A stretch of 64,000 bases of DNA from Anaerolineae bacterium (GTDB taxonomy: Bacteria; Chloroflexota; Anaerolineae; Aggregatilineales; Phototrophicaceae): contig JALHNT010000027.1 of NCBI GenBank assembly GCA_022843385.1, forward strand, positions 1-64,000. Direction: 5' to 3'. Numbering within the stretch: the first letter of the stretch is position 1; each line of letters opens with the position of its first letter. Position numbers and translations under genes: made by a program. The notes below the pieces were generated by a model. It was not told the DNA's origin. It did no database searches and saw nothing but the letters and a program-made list of their open reading frames with translations. Shown here one piece after another: positions 35,910-45,781 of the stretch.

Positions 35910-37019
35910 TCAATCCTTCGCCGCCAGCAGCGCTTCGCTGATATGACGCAGACCTGCTTCCAGTTCTTCACGTTTGGGCCAACCGTAACCGATCCGCATA
36001 TGTCGCCGGTCGCTCTCGAACCAGTGACCCGGTCCCGTCCAGGTTTTATAGACGGTGTTGAGGATGGTGTAGAAACGCTCGACATCGACGCCGGAGTCGG
36101 GTCTGATGCGCGGGAAACAGACACAGCCGCCCTGTGGCTCGACCCATTCCATATCGCTCTGTTCGCTCATCCACTGCCTGATGATGTCGAAGTTCTGCCG
36201 GATATGCGCCCGAATGCGCCCCAGATGCTCGGCTTTGCGGCGCAGGTATTGATACGCGATCTTCTCATCAACGACGGAATTCGAGATGAAAATCTGCTCT
36301 TTGGCCGCCAAGAAGGTCTGCATCAGATTCGGGTCACGGCACAGAATCCAGCCCATGCGGATGCCGGGCAGCCCGTAGGTTTTGGAGAGCGATGACACGC
36401 TGATGACGTTGGGCGAAAGCGAGGCCGCCGGTGGCAGCTCCTCTGCGAAGCTCATCTCACGGTAGGTTTCATCGAATAGCAGCCGGATGCCGCGCGCCTC
36501 GACCAGCGCCACCAGCCGTTCCAGATCACGCCGCGCAATCATGCTGCCGGTGGGGTTGTGCGGACAGGTGAGGCTGACCAGTCGCGTCGCCGGGGTGATG
36601 CGTTCAGCCAGCGCATCGACATCCAGCCGGTAGCCCTGCTCGAACGTCAGCCGGAAGTAATCCATCTCGCAGCCCATCTGGCGCGGCGTTTCGATGTTGG
36701 TGGCGTAATTGGGGAAAACCACCAGCAGTCGATCTCCCGCGTTCAACAGCGAGGTCGAGACGATGAACAGCGCTGCCGCCGCCCCCACTGTCAACAGCAC
36801 ATCATCCGGGCGCAGCGAGTCGCCATCGGCGGCGATGATCTGGCGCAGTTCCGGCTTGCCGAAGTGATCGCCATAGGCCAGCACCAACCCCTTCAGGTCG
36901 AGATCGAGATCATCCAGCAGTCCATCGGTCACCGAACTCTCGGCCAGGTTGCAGGCGATGTTGTCATAGCCGAATTGCTCCGGCGATTCGACCTCGATGG
37001 GCATCCGACGGTAATGCAT
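35910..37019 (-). CDS. PLP-dependent aminotransferase, class I/II
   Basis: Fold-type I aminotransferase of 369 residues, cytoplasmic. The pyridoxal phosphate lysine is Lys213 in SVSSLSKTYGLPGIRMGW; Asp183 (LLFDETYRE) and Asn155 (CPHNPTG) bind the cofactor; the C-terminal Arg (RRHMRIGYG) binds the substrate carboxylate. It resembles aspartate/alanine-type transaminases and the capreomycidine-synthase-like subgroup. AAGGATAA precedes the ATG. The neighbouring gmd gene on the same strand ends 91 bp upstream, and a functional link is not clear. Confidence 0.85.
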   Translation of the reverse strand: MHYRRMPIEVESPEQFGYDNIACNLAESSVTDGLLDDLDLDLKGLVLAYGDHFGKPELRQIIAADGDSLRPDDVLLTVGAAAALFIVSTSLLNAGDRLLVVFPNYATNIETPRQMGCEMDYFRLTFEQGYRLDVDALAERITPATRLVSLTCPHNPTGSMIARRDLERLVALVEARGIRLLFDETYREMSFAEELPPAASLSPNVISVSSLSKTYGLPGIRMGWILCRDPNLMQTFLAAKEQIFISNSVVDEKIAYQYLRRKAEHLGRIRAHIRQNFDIIRQWMSEQSDMEWVEPQGGCVCFPRIRPDSGVDVERFYTILNTVYKTWTGPGHWFESDRRHMRIGYGWPKREELEAGLRHISEALLAAKD

Positions 37020-37109
37020 GGTGGATTATCCTTGTTGGATTGAGGGCACAAGCCAGGAGACACAACATCGGTCATATCCCCCGGCTTGTGATGTGTTCGA
37101 CAAGAGGGT

Positions 37110-38123
37110 TCACCGTTCCGAGAGCAAGCGCAGGTCGTAATCGACCATCAGCCGGATCAAGTCTTCAAACGAGGTCTTCGGCTCCCAGCCCAGGTCGCGT
37201 TTGGCGCGGCCGTAATCCCCGCGCGACGCTGCGATCTCGGTCGGGCGATGGAAGCGCTGGTCGCTGACGACGTGATCTTCCCAGTTCAGCCCGGCGGCTT
37301 CAAACGCCACCCGGCACAGATCGCGCACGGTGAAGCAGGTGTTGGTGGCGATGACGTAATCCTGCGGCTTGTCGTTTTGCAGCATCAGCCACATCGCTTC
37401 GACATACTCTTTGGCATAACCCCAGTCACGCACCGCATCGAGGTTGCCGATCTTGAGCTTGCCATCGGCCACCAGCGGCTCGCCCAGTTCGTTCAGCGGC
37501 GGGTGAGCGATCCCCAGTTTGATACAGGCGGCCGCCATGGTCACCTTGCGTGTGACGAAGTGCAGCGAGCGCCGTTCGCTCTCATGATTGAACAGAATGC
37601 CGGCGCAGGCGAACAGGCCATACGACTCGCGGTAATTCATCATCATCAGATGGGCGTACTGCTTGGCGATACCATAGGGATTGTTGGCGAAGAAGGGGGT
37701 GTTTTCGTCGCACACTTCCTGTTCCACCCCGCCGAAGATTTCGCGGCTGGTGGCCTGATAAAACTTCGCATCCGGCTTATGGCGGCGCACCGCTTCCAGC
37801 ATCCGCACCGTGCCGACGCCGGTGATCTCGGCGGTCACAATTGGCTGCTTCCAGCTATCCGCCGGCACCGATTGGGCAGCGATGTGATACACCTCGTCCG
37901 GTTGGTACTGGGCGATCAGGCTGTTCAGGCAGTCGCTATCGATCAGGTCGCCATATTCCAGCGTCACCTTGCCGATCAGATGACGAATATTGGGATAATC
38001 ATAATTGGTCGAACGACGCACCAGGCCGACCACGCGGTAGCCCTTCTCCAGCAGTAAGTCTGCCAGGAATGAGCCATCCTGTCCGGTGATGCCGGTCACA
38101 AATGCAGTTTTCGCTTGAGTCAT
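37110..38123 (-). CDS. gmd: GDP-mannose 4,6-dehydratase
   Basis: Extended SDR of 337 residues making GDP-4-keto-6-deoxy-mannose, the precursor of fucose, rhamnose and perosamine units in surface glycans. Seen: TGITGQDGSFLADLL for NADP binding, YGDLIDSD, AAQSVPADSW, Tyr150 and Lys154 in NPYGIAK, Glu128 in ATSREIFG, and NHESERRS. The usual Ser before the catalytic Glu is Arg here, and the Tyr motif reads YGIAK rather than the common YAxAK, both small departures. The gene is divergent from a membrane glycosyltransferase; together with the GH38 and GT genes this points to mannose/deoxyhexose surface glycans. Confidence 0.88.
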   Translation of the reverse strand: MTQAKTAFVTGITGQDGSFLADLLLEKGYRVVGLVRRSTNYDYPNIRHLIGKVTLEYGDLIDSDCLNSLIAQYQPDEVYHIAAQSVPADSWKQPIVTAEITGVGTVRMLEAVRRHKPDAKFYQATSREIFGGVEQEVCDENTPFFANNPYGIAKQYAHLMMMNYRESYGLFACAGILFNHESERRSLHFVTRKVTMAAACIKLGIAHPPLNELGEPLVADGKLKIGNLDAVRDWGYAKEYVEAMWLMLQNDKPQDYVIATNTCFTVRDLCRVAFEAAGLNWEDHVVSDQRFHRPTEIAASRGDYGRAKRDLGWEPKTSFEDLIRLMVDYDLRLLSER

Positions 38124-38279
38124 TGATTTTCTCTCTGTCGCTAAGCCTATATCGCAGCGCTTGATTAGTACGCTTCAGCCGATTGTAAAGGTCGATACCC
38201 ACCTTCACCAGTGGTAATCAAGCCACCTGACTACTATAATCCACCTTTTCTGCGGATCACCCCTGGATCATTTCCTCTC

Positions 38280-40163
38280 ATGATAAGTGTCATTCAATCG
38301 CGCCGTTATGGTATTGGCCTGATTGCAGTCACAGTCATCGCTTTGGTTGGAGTCGTGTCGCGCTCTGAGGGAGATGCTGATCTGCTGCTGCGCTACAATC
38401 AGATTGATCTGGCTGTTGTCCAGTTATGCTATGTCATCCTGATCAGTTTGGGACTGATGCTGGCACTGCTGGAACCGCGTCTGGCTCGCTGGTTGGAGCA
38501 TCCCTCGATGCAGCGAATTCTGTTGGTCGCTGGCACCATCATCAGTTTCCTGGCTGTGCGGCTGGTCAATCCCAATCAGGAAACGCGCCTGTTTCAGACG
38601 GCCTTCAGTCTCTGGATCATCATCATACACCTGCTGGGGATAGCCACACTCCTCATCCTGTCGCTCAAGCCCGAGCGTCTGTTCAGACCCCTCCGCGAAC
38701 GCTGGATCGCCGCTGTCCTGCTGCTGCTGGCGCTGCTGGCGCTGCTGGCGGTCTACATCATCAGTGTAGGCGAATTCATGTATCTCGACATCCCGGATGA
38801 ACCCTGGGTGACGAGCTGCGCCACCCACTTCGCCGAGAACAACGATCTGGGATGCAGCTTCATCGGTTCGGCCAACGGCAGCCCGGATGTGATTTTCCCG
38901 CGCTATTACGCCGTGATGGGGTTATGGTTGCGCGTCGCTGGCGACATCTCGCTGGTCAGTCTGCGCGCCTTCCCGCTGATGGTCGGGCTGCTGGGAGTGG
39001 CCGTCTTTGTGCTGGGGCTGTGGCGCTGCCGTATGCTGGCCGGATGGTCAATTGGGGTAGCTGCCGTCGTGATGCTGAGTCTGAGTCCGGTGGTGCGCGC
39101 TTCGCATAATCTGCGGGCGGATGTGCTACTGTTGCTCTATAGCGCCGTGACGATCATCGGCTTGTGGCTGTTCCTGCACCGTGACCAGGGCAAGTGGCTC
39201 GGACTGCTGCTGGCCGGCGGGGCATTGTTGATCGGGATGCAGAGCATTCCGACGACGGCGCTGGCCTTCAGTCTCGCAGTAGGGGTCACCCTCAGCATCT
39301 GGGCTGTGACGCAGCCAAAGCGCACTCGCTACCTGGGGTATATCGCCCTGTATGGCGTTGTGTGCGCGACGGCCATCGGCCTGCACCTGCTGATCCAGTT
39401 TCTGCCGGATGTCGGCGCGTCGCTGCTGCGCTTTCAGGAATTCTTTCCCAATTATGCTCAGACCAATCGCTTGCAGGGGATCCGCTCGCCGCTGCCAGCG
39501 CTCATCGATTATGTCGGGCGTTTCAGCCTGATTCTGTCACCCGTGGAAATCCTGGCCTGCGTGATATTTCTGGCAACTTTCTGGCGCTTTTCCCCAGGCC
39601 GGGATCGCCTATTCATCGTCGTTCTGGTGCTGGCGCTGTTGCTGATGGCCTCGGTGTTTGTGATGTCGTATGGCTATCTGGTGGTCTTCGCGCCCATCCT
39701 GGCCTACGCCGCTGGCAAGGTTTATGCCCAGGCGGTCCCGCGCCTGCGCCTGCTCATCCTGTTTGTGTTGCTTCCAGCATCGGTTTCGCTGCCGCTGCAC
39801 GATCTGATCTGGGCCACCAACGCCCAGCGTAATCAGCAGCGTTTACAGGCCGCACAGGTCATGACGGAGGTAATTCCCCCCCAGACAACAGTGGTCGGCT
39901 ATGATCTGCTGTGGTTTGTGCTGGACAGCCAACGGGACTACATTGGTTTCAGCGGTTACTGGACGTACAGCGTGGTACGACAGGCTCCTCCGGCAACCGC
40001 TATTTCCGCGCTGGAGGTGGATGTGCTGATTTGTGAGCAGAACGACGCGCTCAACTGCCCACCGCTGCTGGCAACTGGCTGGTTCGAAGCCGAACCCCGC
40101 CAGCGCATACCGGTTGAGGATCGGGTGTATCTCGTCTACTGGCGCGCCTCGACCAGCAGATAG
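38280..40163 (+). CDS. GT-C type membrane glycosyltransferase-like protein
   Basis: About 627 residues with 12 or more predicted membrane helices. After the fourth helix an outside loop carries YLDIPDEPWVT, the acidic Asp-Glu motif used by lipid-linked-sugar glycosyltransferases (PMT/ArnT-like, GT39/GT83 clan), and HNLRADVLLLL follows. These enzymes move a sugar from a lipid carrier outside the membrane. The acceptor is unknown. ATG 38280 is preferred over the GTG at 38211, which has no ribosome site; neither is strong. The last 28 bp overlap the end of the convergent methyltransferase gene. Confidence 0.75.
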   Translation: MISVIQSRRYGIGLIAVTVIALVGVVSRSEGDADLLLRYNQIDLAVVQLCYVILISLGLMLALLEPRLARWLEHPSMQRILLVAGTIISFLAVRLVNPNQETRLFQTAFSLWIIIIHLLGIATLLILSLKPERLFRPLRERWIAAVLLLLALLALLAVYIISVGEFMYLDIPDEPWVTSCATHFAENNDLGCSFIGSANGSPDVIFPRYYAVMGLWLRVAGDISLVSLRAFPLMVGLLGVAVFVLGLWRCRMLAGWSIGVAAVVMLSLSPVVRASHNLRADVLLLLYSAVTIIGLWLFLHRDQGKWLGLLLAGGALLIGMQSIPTTALAFSLAVGVTLSIWAVTQPKRTRYLGYIALYGVVCATAIGLHLLIQFLPDVGASLLRFQEFFPNYAQTNRLQGIRSPLPALIDYVGRFSLILSPVEILACVIFLATFWRFSPGRDRLFIVVLVLALLLMASVFVMSYGYLVVFAPILAYAAGKVYAQAVPRLRLLILFVLLPASVSLPLHDLIWATNAQRNQQRLQAAQVMTEVIPPQTTVVGYDLLWFVLDSQRDYIGFSGYWTYSVVRQAPPATAISALEVDVLICEQNDALNCPPLLATGWFEAEPRQRIPVEDRVYLVYWRASTSR

Positions 40164-40903
40164 ACGAAGGCCGCCGCGAATAGCCCCGGCCAGATGTCTT
40201 TCAGCCAGGGTGTTCCCTCGTATGGGATTTCACGGGCGATGGCAAAGCCTAATTGATGGCTCCACCAGTGGAAGTCGGTGCGCGTCCAGAAGCGCAGATG
40301 CTCGCCGGGCGTCACCACCCATTGCAGCGGGAAGCGCCCGAACAGCAGCCGCAGCCGGTGCTGGTGAAAGCCGGTGTTGGGAATGGACACAATAATGCCC
40401 TTGCGGACGAACGGGCGCAGGCTGTTGAGCAGCCCTTCCGGGTCGGGCAGGTGTTCGATGATCTCGGAGCAGATGATGTAATCGTAGGGGCCGCGCAGAA
40501 AGGCGCTGATCGGCTGGTTGATGTCCGCCAAGTCAACCTGTAAGCCCTGCGCCCGGCAGAACTCCACCGCTTTGGGCGAGACATCCAGCCCGTAGGCCTC
40601 AATCGCCTTGTGATCGAGCATGTAGCGCAGCAGCGCGCCATCGCCTACGCCTAAATCCAGCACCCGGTCGCCGGCGCTCACCAGATCGGTGAAGACCTGC
40701 GCCCGCTTGCGCCGCCAGGGCGAGAGCTGCCCCAGCGTGCCAACGGCTTTGTTATCCCAGTAGGTGTCATAATCCACTGCGCCGACACGGGCCGTCTCCG
40801 GGTAGAGGAACAGCCGCCGCAGTTGACGGTAACGGGTTGCCAACCAGAGATAGACCGGGCGCAGCGGGCTGCCGCGCAACGCGACCTTCAGGCGCTCGGC
40901 CAT
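40136..40903 (-). CDS. Class I SAM-dependent methyltransferase, MetW/UbiG-like
   Basis: About 255 residues from ATG 40903, 10 bases after the lysS stop; an upstream frame to 40954 overlaps lysS. Motifs: VLDLGVGDGALLRYML (motif I), AYGLDVSPKAVEF, then DYIICSEIIEHLPDPEGLL and KGIIVSIPNTGFHQHRLR. The MetW-like VGDGALL/SEIIEHLPDP pattern is clear, but the C-terminal extension with LRFWTRTDFHWW is that of methyltransferases in glycan clusters. It is co-transcribed with lysS and its 3' end overlaps the GT-C gene by 28 bp. Confidence 0.78.
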   Translation of the reverse strand: MAERLKVALRGSPLRPVYLWLATRYRQLRRLFLYPETARVGAVDYDTYWDNKAVGTLGQLSPWRRKRAQVFTDLVSAGDRVLDLGVGDGALLRYMLDHKAIEAYGLDVSPKAVEFCRAQGLQVDLADINQPISAFLRGPYDYIICSEIIEHLPDPEGLLNSLRPFVRKGIIVSIPNTGFHQHRLRLLFGRFPLQWVVTPGEHLRFWTRTDFHWWSHQLGFAIAREIPYEGTPWLKDIWPGLFAAAFVYLLVEARQ

Positions 40904-40913
40904 CACCCGCTTC

Positions 40914-42443
40914 TCAACCTTCTTCCTTACGCAGATGGGGATAGAGCAGCACATCGCGGATGCTGCGCTGATCGGTCAGCAGCATCACCAGCCGATCCAT
41001 GCCCATGCCGAAGCCGCCGTTGGGCGGCATCCCGTAGCGCATGGCGCGCAGATAATCCTCGTCCAGCGGCGTCTCGTCATCTTCACCGGCGCGGAAAATC
41101 GCCGCCATCTCCAGGAAGCGTGCCTCCTGATCGCGGGGATCGTTCAGCTCGGTGAAGGCGTTAGCGAACTCCATGTTGGCGATATACAACTCCCAGCGCT
41201 CGGTGTGCTGCTCGTCGTATTCAACCTTCTTGGCGAAGGGCGAAATATCGCGCGGGTAATCCATGATGAAGGTCGGCTGCGTCAGGGTCGGTTCAACACA
41301 CTCGCCCAGCAGATGCTCGACCAGCTTACCCCAGGGCTGCCCCGGCTTGACGCTCATGCCAGCGGCGCGGATAGCGGCTTCCAGGGCGGCGGCATCGGGA
41401 TAATCCATGTAATCAATGCCGGAGGCTTCGCGGATGGCGTCGCGCATCCGAATCCGCTTCCAGGGCGGCGTCAGGTCGATGGCCTTGCCCTGATAGTTGA
41501 TCTGGAGCGACGGGTTGACCGCCAGACAGGCCTCGACCACAAAGCGCTCGGTCAGCCGGGCAACATCGTGGTAATCGATATAGGCTTTGTAGAACTCCAG
41601 CATGGTGAATTCGGTGTTGTGCTTGTAGCTCACGCCTTCGTTGCGGAAGTCGCGCCCCAGTTCATAGACCGCATCGTAGCCGCCGACCAGCAGCCGCTTG
41701 AGATACAGCTCGAAGCTGATCCGCAGGTACAAATCCTGGTCAAGCTGATTGTGATGGGTGATGAAGGGGCGCGCCGCCGCGCCGCCATACACCGGCTGAA
41801 GGATGGGCGTCTCGACTTCGAGGAAGCCCTCTTTATCGAAGAAGTGGCGCACGGCACGGATGACCTGCGCCCGTTTGAGGAAGACCTCGCGCACTTCGCG
41901 GTTGACGGCCAGATCGGCATAGCGCTGGCGGTAGCGGGTTTCGACGGCGCTGAACTCGCCATGCTCGACGACGCTGCCATCCTCCTGCACCTGCTGCTTG
42001 ATGACCGGCAGCGGACTGAGCGATTTCGCCAGCAGTTTGAACTCGTAGGTCAGCACACTCACTTCGCCGGCGCGGGTGCGCGTCATCGTGCCTTTGGCCT
42101 GCACGAAGTCATCGCTATCGACCAGCCCCTCTTTCAGCAGCTCGAAAGTGGCCTCGCCCAGTTCGTTGATGCGGAGCATAAGCTGAACCCGCCCACTCTC
42201 GTCTTCGATGTGGCAGAAGGCGATCTTGCCCTTCAGGTTCAGGCGGCGGATGCGCCCGCAGACCACCACTTCCAGCGATTGGGCGGCTTCGCTGTCTTTG
42301 GCTTCCAGTGCCTCATATTCGGCGATGGCGCGGGCGGCGGTGTAGGTGCGCTCGACGCGACGCGGGAAGGCTTCCACCCCCAGCGCTTCTAACTTCTGGA
42401 GTTTTTCGACTCGTTCCTGTTCCAGTTTATTCGGCTGCCACAT
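40914..42443 (-). CDS. lysS: Lysyl-tRNA synthetase, class II
   Basis: Protein of 509 residues, normal length, charging tRNA-Lys. The N-terminal anticodon-binding OB fold contains VVCGRIRRLNLKGKIAFCHI. The class II catalytic core shows motif 2 around LGRDFRNEGVSYKHNTEF and motif 3 in NGGFGMGMDRLVMLLTDQ. The start MWQPNKLEQER is at ATG 42443. A methyltransferase gene follows in the same operon. Housekeeping gene; no departures noticed. Confidence 0.95.
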   Translation of the reverse strand: MWQPNKLEQERVEKLQKLEALGVEAFPRRVERTYTAARAIAEYEALEAKDSEAAQSLEVVVCGRIRRLNLKGKIAFCHIEDESGRVQLMLRINELGEATFELLKEGLVDSDDFVQAKGTMTRTRAGEVSVLTYEFKLLAKSLSPLPVIKQQVQEDGSVVEHGEFSAVETRYRQRYADLAVNREVREVFLKRAQVIRAVRHFFDKEGFLEVETPILQPVYGGAAARPFITHHNQLDQDLYLRISFELYLKRLLVGGYDAVYELGRDFRNEGVSYKHNTEFTMLEFYKAYIDYHDVARLTERFVVEACLAVNPSLQINYQGKAIDLTPPWKRIRMRDAIREASGIDYMDYPDAAALEAAIRAAGMSVKPGQPWGKLVEHLLGECVEPTLTQPTFIMDYPRDISPFAKKVEYDEQHTERWELYIANMEFANAFTELNDPRDQEARFLEMAAIFRAGEDDETPLDEDYLRAMRYGMPPNGGFGMGMDRLVMLLTDQRSIRDVLLYPHLRKEEG

Positions 42444-42570
42444 GCATTCTGTTCCGTCAGTGTGGGTTGATCGAGCCGGTAGTGTAGCACAGGCCGCTGG
42501 TCTGTGGCAGGCGTAAAATGGTGGTAGAGTCTGTGATAGCAGTTGTCATAAGCGATGAGGAATCTCAATC

Positions 42571-43680
42571 ATGCTGCTGACCAAATGGTGTCCGATTGTT
42601 TTGCGTTACTGGTTGTTGATCCTCGTCATCCTATTCTGCTCAGACAGGTTCTTGAAAGATACAAATGGAGTTAATGCCCAATCTATGGACTGGTGTCAGG
42701 ATAGCATTGAACCGCTGATTACACGTTCAACGTCGGAAATTACCTGGTCACCCTCTGGGAACTACCTCGCGGTTGCATCTGAAGCGGCAGATACACAATG
42801 CATTCGGGATGTGAAATTGGAGATCATCAATGTATCCAAGCAAGAAGTAGTGACTACCATTCGGAATGATTTCGCATTAGCGGCACTGTCCTGGAGTCCA
42901 TCAGGCCATGAGCTGATCACAGGAGATCTTGCCGGATTTGTGTCCCGCTGGGATGCCCTGTCTGGTGAACAGCTCTCCAGTTTTCGCTTGTCTGAATGGG
43001 CGATACTTGAATTATCCTGGCATCCTGATGGGACATATATCGCAGGCGGAGGATATGACAACTGGCTTCGTGTGTTTGATGTCACTACCAAAGAGGCAGT
43101 GCACACTTTGGATTTAGGTCGTGAGGGTATTCCCGGAGTGTCTGCTGGCATCGCCTGGCTGGAATGGAGTCCCGATGGCACAAAACTGGCTGTTGGTGGT
43201 GGTGATGGAAAACTCCGGCTCTACAATGCAGATGATCTGACTTTGCTCCGCGTCATAGAAGTCAATACAACACAATGGGTAGGCGGAGCGTGGAATCATG
43301 CATCGAGCCAAATTGCTACCAACAGTGATGACAATCGCATCAAGATTTATGATGTTGCCACAGGCAACCTTACGCTGGAGATAAATGGGCATTCGCAAAG
43401 AGTCAACGGCATTACCTGGAGTCCCTCGGATAACTTCCTCGCCAGTACCAGTGTCGATGCTACTCTCCGTTTCTGGGATGCTCAGACCGGGGAGGCGATT
43501 TCCATGATAAAGTCCTCTTCCAATGTAGCCCAAACGCTCCATATCGACTGGGGGATAAATGGAAAGCTGGCTTACGGTAGCACGATTGAATTCCGTAATG
43601 CACCCAATTCAGGGTTAACTCCCTTCGCTATTGTTGAGGAATTTCCCTTTCCACTATCTGATGTGTTAGACAGAGAATGA
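42571..43680 (+). CDS. Exported WD40-repeat protein
   Basis: Protein of 369 residues. An N-terminal hydrophobic segment (YWLLILVILFCSDRF) is a signal peptide or membrane anchor, followed by about six or seven WD40-type blades (TWSPSGNYLAVAS, SWSPSGHELITGD, TSVDATLRFWDAQTG). WD40 propellers are protein-binding scaffolds. GAGGAA precedes the ATG. Base composition is clearly more AT-rich than the neighbours, suggesting a different origin. The stop overlaps the next start as ATGA, and the next gene is a paralog. Confidence 0.78.
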   Translation: MLLTKWCPIVLRYWLLILVILFCSDRFLKDTNGVNAQSMDWCQDSIEPLITRSTSEITWSPSGNYLAVASEAADTQCIRDVKLEIINVSKQEVVTTIRNDFALAALSWSPSGHELITGDLAGFVSRWDALSGEQLSSFRLSEWAILELSWHPDGTYIAGGGYDNWLRVFDVTTKEAVHTLDLGREGIPGVSAGIAWLEWSPDGTKLAVGGGDGKLRLYNADDLTLLRVIEVNTTQWVGGAWNHASSQIATNSDDNRIKIYDVATGNLTLEINGHSQRVNGITWSPSDNFLASTSVDATLRFWDAQTGEAISMIKSSSNVAQTLHIDWGINGKLAYGSTIEFRNAPNSGLTPFAIVEEFPFPLSDVLDRE

Positions 43681-44666
43681 TCGAGGAAGCCGGCATTATG
43701 ATGAATGAAGTGTTGATTCGTGAAACAGTGGTTGAAATTGCAATCTGGAATCCACAAGGGTCGCGGTTGGCTGTGCTGCTCACTGATACCGAGTTGATTG
43801 AGCAAGCCTCTATCAACAACCGGGTCATGATTTACGATTCCGCCGGAATCAGCCTGAACACCATTCATGATGTGGATGCGATCAATGTCACGTGGAAACC
43901 CGATAGTACGGAAATTCTGGTGGGATGCTTCAAGAATCAGGCGCGGCGTTATGATATTCAAACCGGCGTGACCATCGGCAGCCTGCACCCACATGCAATA
44001 GGGATACTAACCGATGTCCTGTGTGTGGCTTGGGACAACAGTGGAACGCGCATTGCGACAGGGGGCAGCGACAACACCATCCGGATCTGGGAGGCAGCGA
44101 CGCATACCCCACTCCTGACGGTTGACCTGGGAAAAGAGGAAATGCCTTATACAAAGGCCGTGTATAACGTGGGATGGAGTCCAGATGGGCATTATTTTGC
44201 GGCGGCCAACTGGGATAAAAATCTGTATGTTTGGGATGGTGACTTCAGGGATGATCCCCGGATTTTCCCGGACTTGAGCGGCTTCCAGTGGTGCCCTGAC
44301 AGCCAGCGCATCATCACATTTCACAAGGGGCAACATGCTGTCGTTGACCTGTCAACCGGCGAACGAATACTCACCGTATCTCATTCGAACAAGCAGATGA
44401 CACCCATCACCTGGAGTCCCGATGGAAGCAAATTTGCAGGCGGTTATGCTCCAGGGGAAATACAGATCTGGGATGCAGCAACTGGCGAAACCCTGAACAT
44501 CGTTGCGGTCAATGCTCCGCTGATTGCGCTGGCGTGGCCGGATGCCAGCACTTTGCGCTATGCGACCACGTTCATTGCCTTCGACGGGGTGCGCCGTCGC
44601 CCGGAAGATGAACGGCTGGGGATAGCAATTCATTCGTTGCCACTGGGTGGCGTCACAACACCCTGA
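43677..44666 (+). CDS. WD40-repeat protein without signal peptide, paralog of the previous gene
   Basis: Protein of 329 residues made of WD40-like blades (WDNSGTRIATGGSDNTIRIWEAATH, SPDGHYFAAANWDKNLYVWDGD shortened here: GGSDNTIRIWEA, ANWDKNLYVWDG). It shares LDLGKEEMP with LDLGREGIP of the upstream protein. It begins directly in repeat sequence and has no signal peptide, so either the two are a split or decayed single gene, or they form a coupled pair. A stop in this frame just before the ATG (near 43660) shows the frame is not simply continuous. The 5' two thirds are AT-richer than the surroundings, like the gene before. Confidence 0.7.
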   Translation: MIEEAGIMMNEVLIRETVVEIAIWNPQGSRLAVLLTDTELIEQASINNRVMIYDSAGISLNTIHDVDAINVTWKPDSTEILVGCFKNQARRYDIQTGVTIGSLHPHAIGILTDVLCVAWDNSGTRIATGGSDNTIRIWEAATHTPLLTVDLGKEEMPYTKAVYNVGWSPDGHYFAAANWDKNLYVWDGDFRDDPRIFPDLSGFQWCPDSQRIITFHKGQHAVVDLSTGERILTVSHSNKQMTPITWSPDGSKFAGGYAPGEIQIWDAATGETLNIVAVNAPLIALAWPDASTLRYATTFIAFDGVRRRPEDERLGIAIHSLPLGGVTTP

Positions 44667-44700
44667 TGACCAGACCAGCGCGGGGATGACGGGTCAGCGG

Positions 44701-44706
44701 TATAAT
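44701..44706 (+). promoter_or_regulatory. Predicted -10 box of the inosose-dehydratase-like gene
   Basis: TATAAT at 44701-44706 lies 42 bases before the start codon, with AGGAGAAG (44733-44740) as ribosome site. No good -35 is visible at 16-18 bp, so recognition may need an activator. Confidence 0.4.
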
Positions 44707-44747
44707 CACATGACAAAAAGCGCGATTCATACCAGGAGAAGACTATC

Positions 44748-45644
44748 ATGCTGCGCGTTGCCAATGCCCCCTGCTCGTGGGGCGTGATCGAGAATGTTGA
44801 AGGCGAGCGTTACGATTATGTGCGCGTGTTGAACGAGATTGCCGCTACCGGCTACGTCGGAACCGAGCTGGGGGACTGGGGCTTCATGCCCACCGATCCG
44901 GCTAAACTGACCGATGCACTGGCCGCGCGCCAGCTCAAGCTGCTGGCCTCGTGGGTCAGCGTGTATTTGCATGATGCCCGCAAACATCAACAGAGCGGCG
45001 ATGACTGTGTCCGCGCTGCCAAACTGATGGCGGCTGTCGGCGGTTCGGACTGCTTCGTCGTGCTGGGGAACGATCCCTACGCCGATCCGATTCGTGCCAA
45101 AAATGCCGGGCGCATCACGCCGGCGATGGGCATGAGCGCCGAACAGTGGAAAGTCTTCGCCAAAGGGGCAGACGCCATCGCCCGCCGGGTGATGGACGAG
45201 GCCGGGCTGCGGACGGTGTTCCATCACCACATCGGCACCTGGGTCGAAACGCCGGCGGAGACGCAGCGGCTGATGGAGATGACCAACCCGGATATTGTGG
45301 GTCTGGTGTTTGATACCGGACACTTCCGCTTCGGCGGTGGTGATGAAGTGCAGGGGGTACACCAATTCGCCAGCCGCATCTGGCATGTGCATTTCAAGGA
45401 TCAGCAACCCGATATTGCCCGCCAGTCACGCGAGCAGTTATGGGATGGCCTGCAATCGGTCGGGCATGGCGTTTTCTGCGAGCTGGGCAAGGGCAGCGTC
45501 AACTTCCCGGCTGTGCTGGAAGCACTCCGGTCGATTCAGTATGACGGCTGGATAGTGGTTGAACAGGATGTCCTGCCGGGGATGGGCACACCCAAAGAAA
45601 GCGCCCAGCGCAATCGTGATTATCTGACGAGCATTGGGCTATAG
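44748..45644 (+). CDS. Sugar phosphate isomerase/epimerase, inosose-dehydratase (IolE)-like
   Basis: TIM-barrel metalloenzyme of 298 residues from the AP-endonuclease-2 superfamily. The start [13 protein letters not shown] and the tail VVEQDVLPG are typical of myo-inosose-2 dehydratase (IolE), which dehydrates scyllo-inosose in inositol breakdown. [14 protein letters not shown] and WHVHFKD carry the metal-binding Asp and His residues. No other inositol gene is nearby, so a different sugar substrate is possible. Good ribosome site AGGAGAAG. Confidence 0.72.
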   Translation: MLRVANAPCSWGVIENVEGERYDYVRVLNEIAATGYVGTELGDWGFMPTDPAKLTDALAARQLKLLASWVSVYLHDARKHQQSGDDCVRAAKLMAAVGGSDCFVVLGNDPYADPIRAKNAGRITPAMGMSAEQWKVFAKGADAIARRVMDEAGLRTVFHHHIGTWVETPAETQRLMEMTNPDIVGLVFDTGHFRFGGGDEVQGVHQFASRIWHVHFKDQQPDIARQSREQLWDGLQSVGHGVFCELGKGSVNFPAVLEALRSIQYDGWIVVEQDVLPGMGTPKESAQRNRDYLTSIGL

Positions 45645-45781
45645 TGGCTGGGGCGACAGGCAGGCAAGCGGCGGCCTGGATCGGGTCAGATGGGCCTCAG
45701 TGAAAGCAGGCTTTCGTCAGACGACGTTTGCCGATACAATGATTGAATAGTTCCCGCCTGACGGAGTCGGAGCAGGTTGGG

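Noticed and set aside
40935-42392. Open frame of 485 codons opposite lysS
   Set aside because: Antisense shadow of a housekeeping gene; no ribosome site or motif.
43660-43680. Sequencing frameshift joining the two WD40 genes into one
   Set aside because: The second frame has a stop just upstream of its ATG, and the ATGA overlap is a normal coupling arrangement, so a frameshift is possible but not supported.
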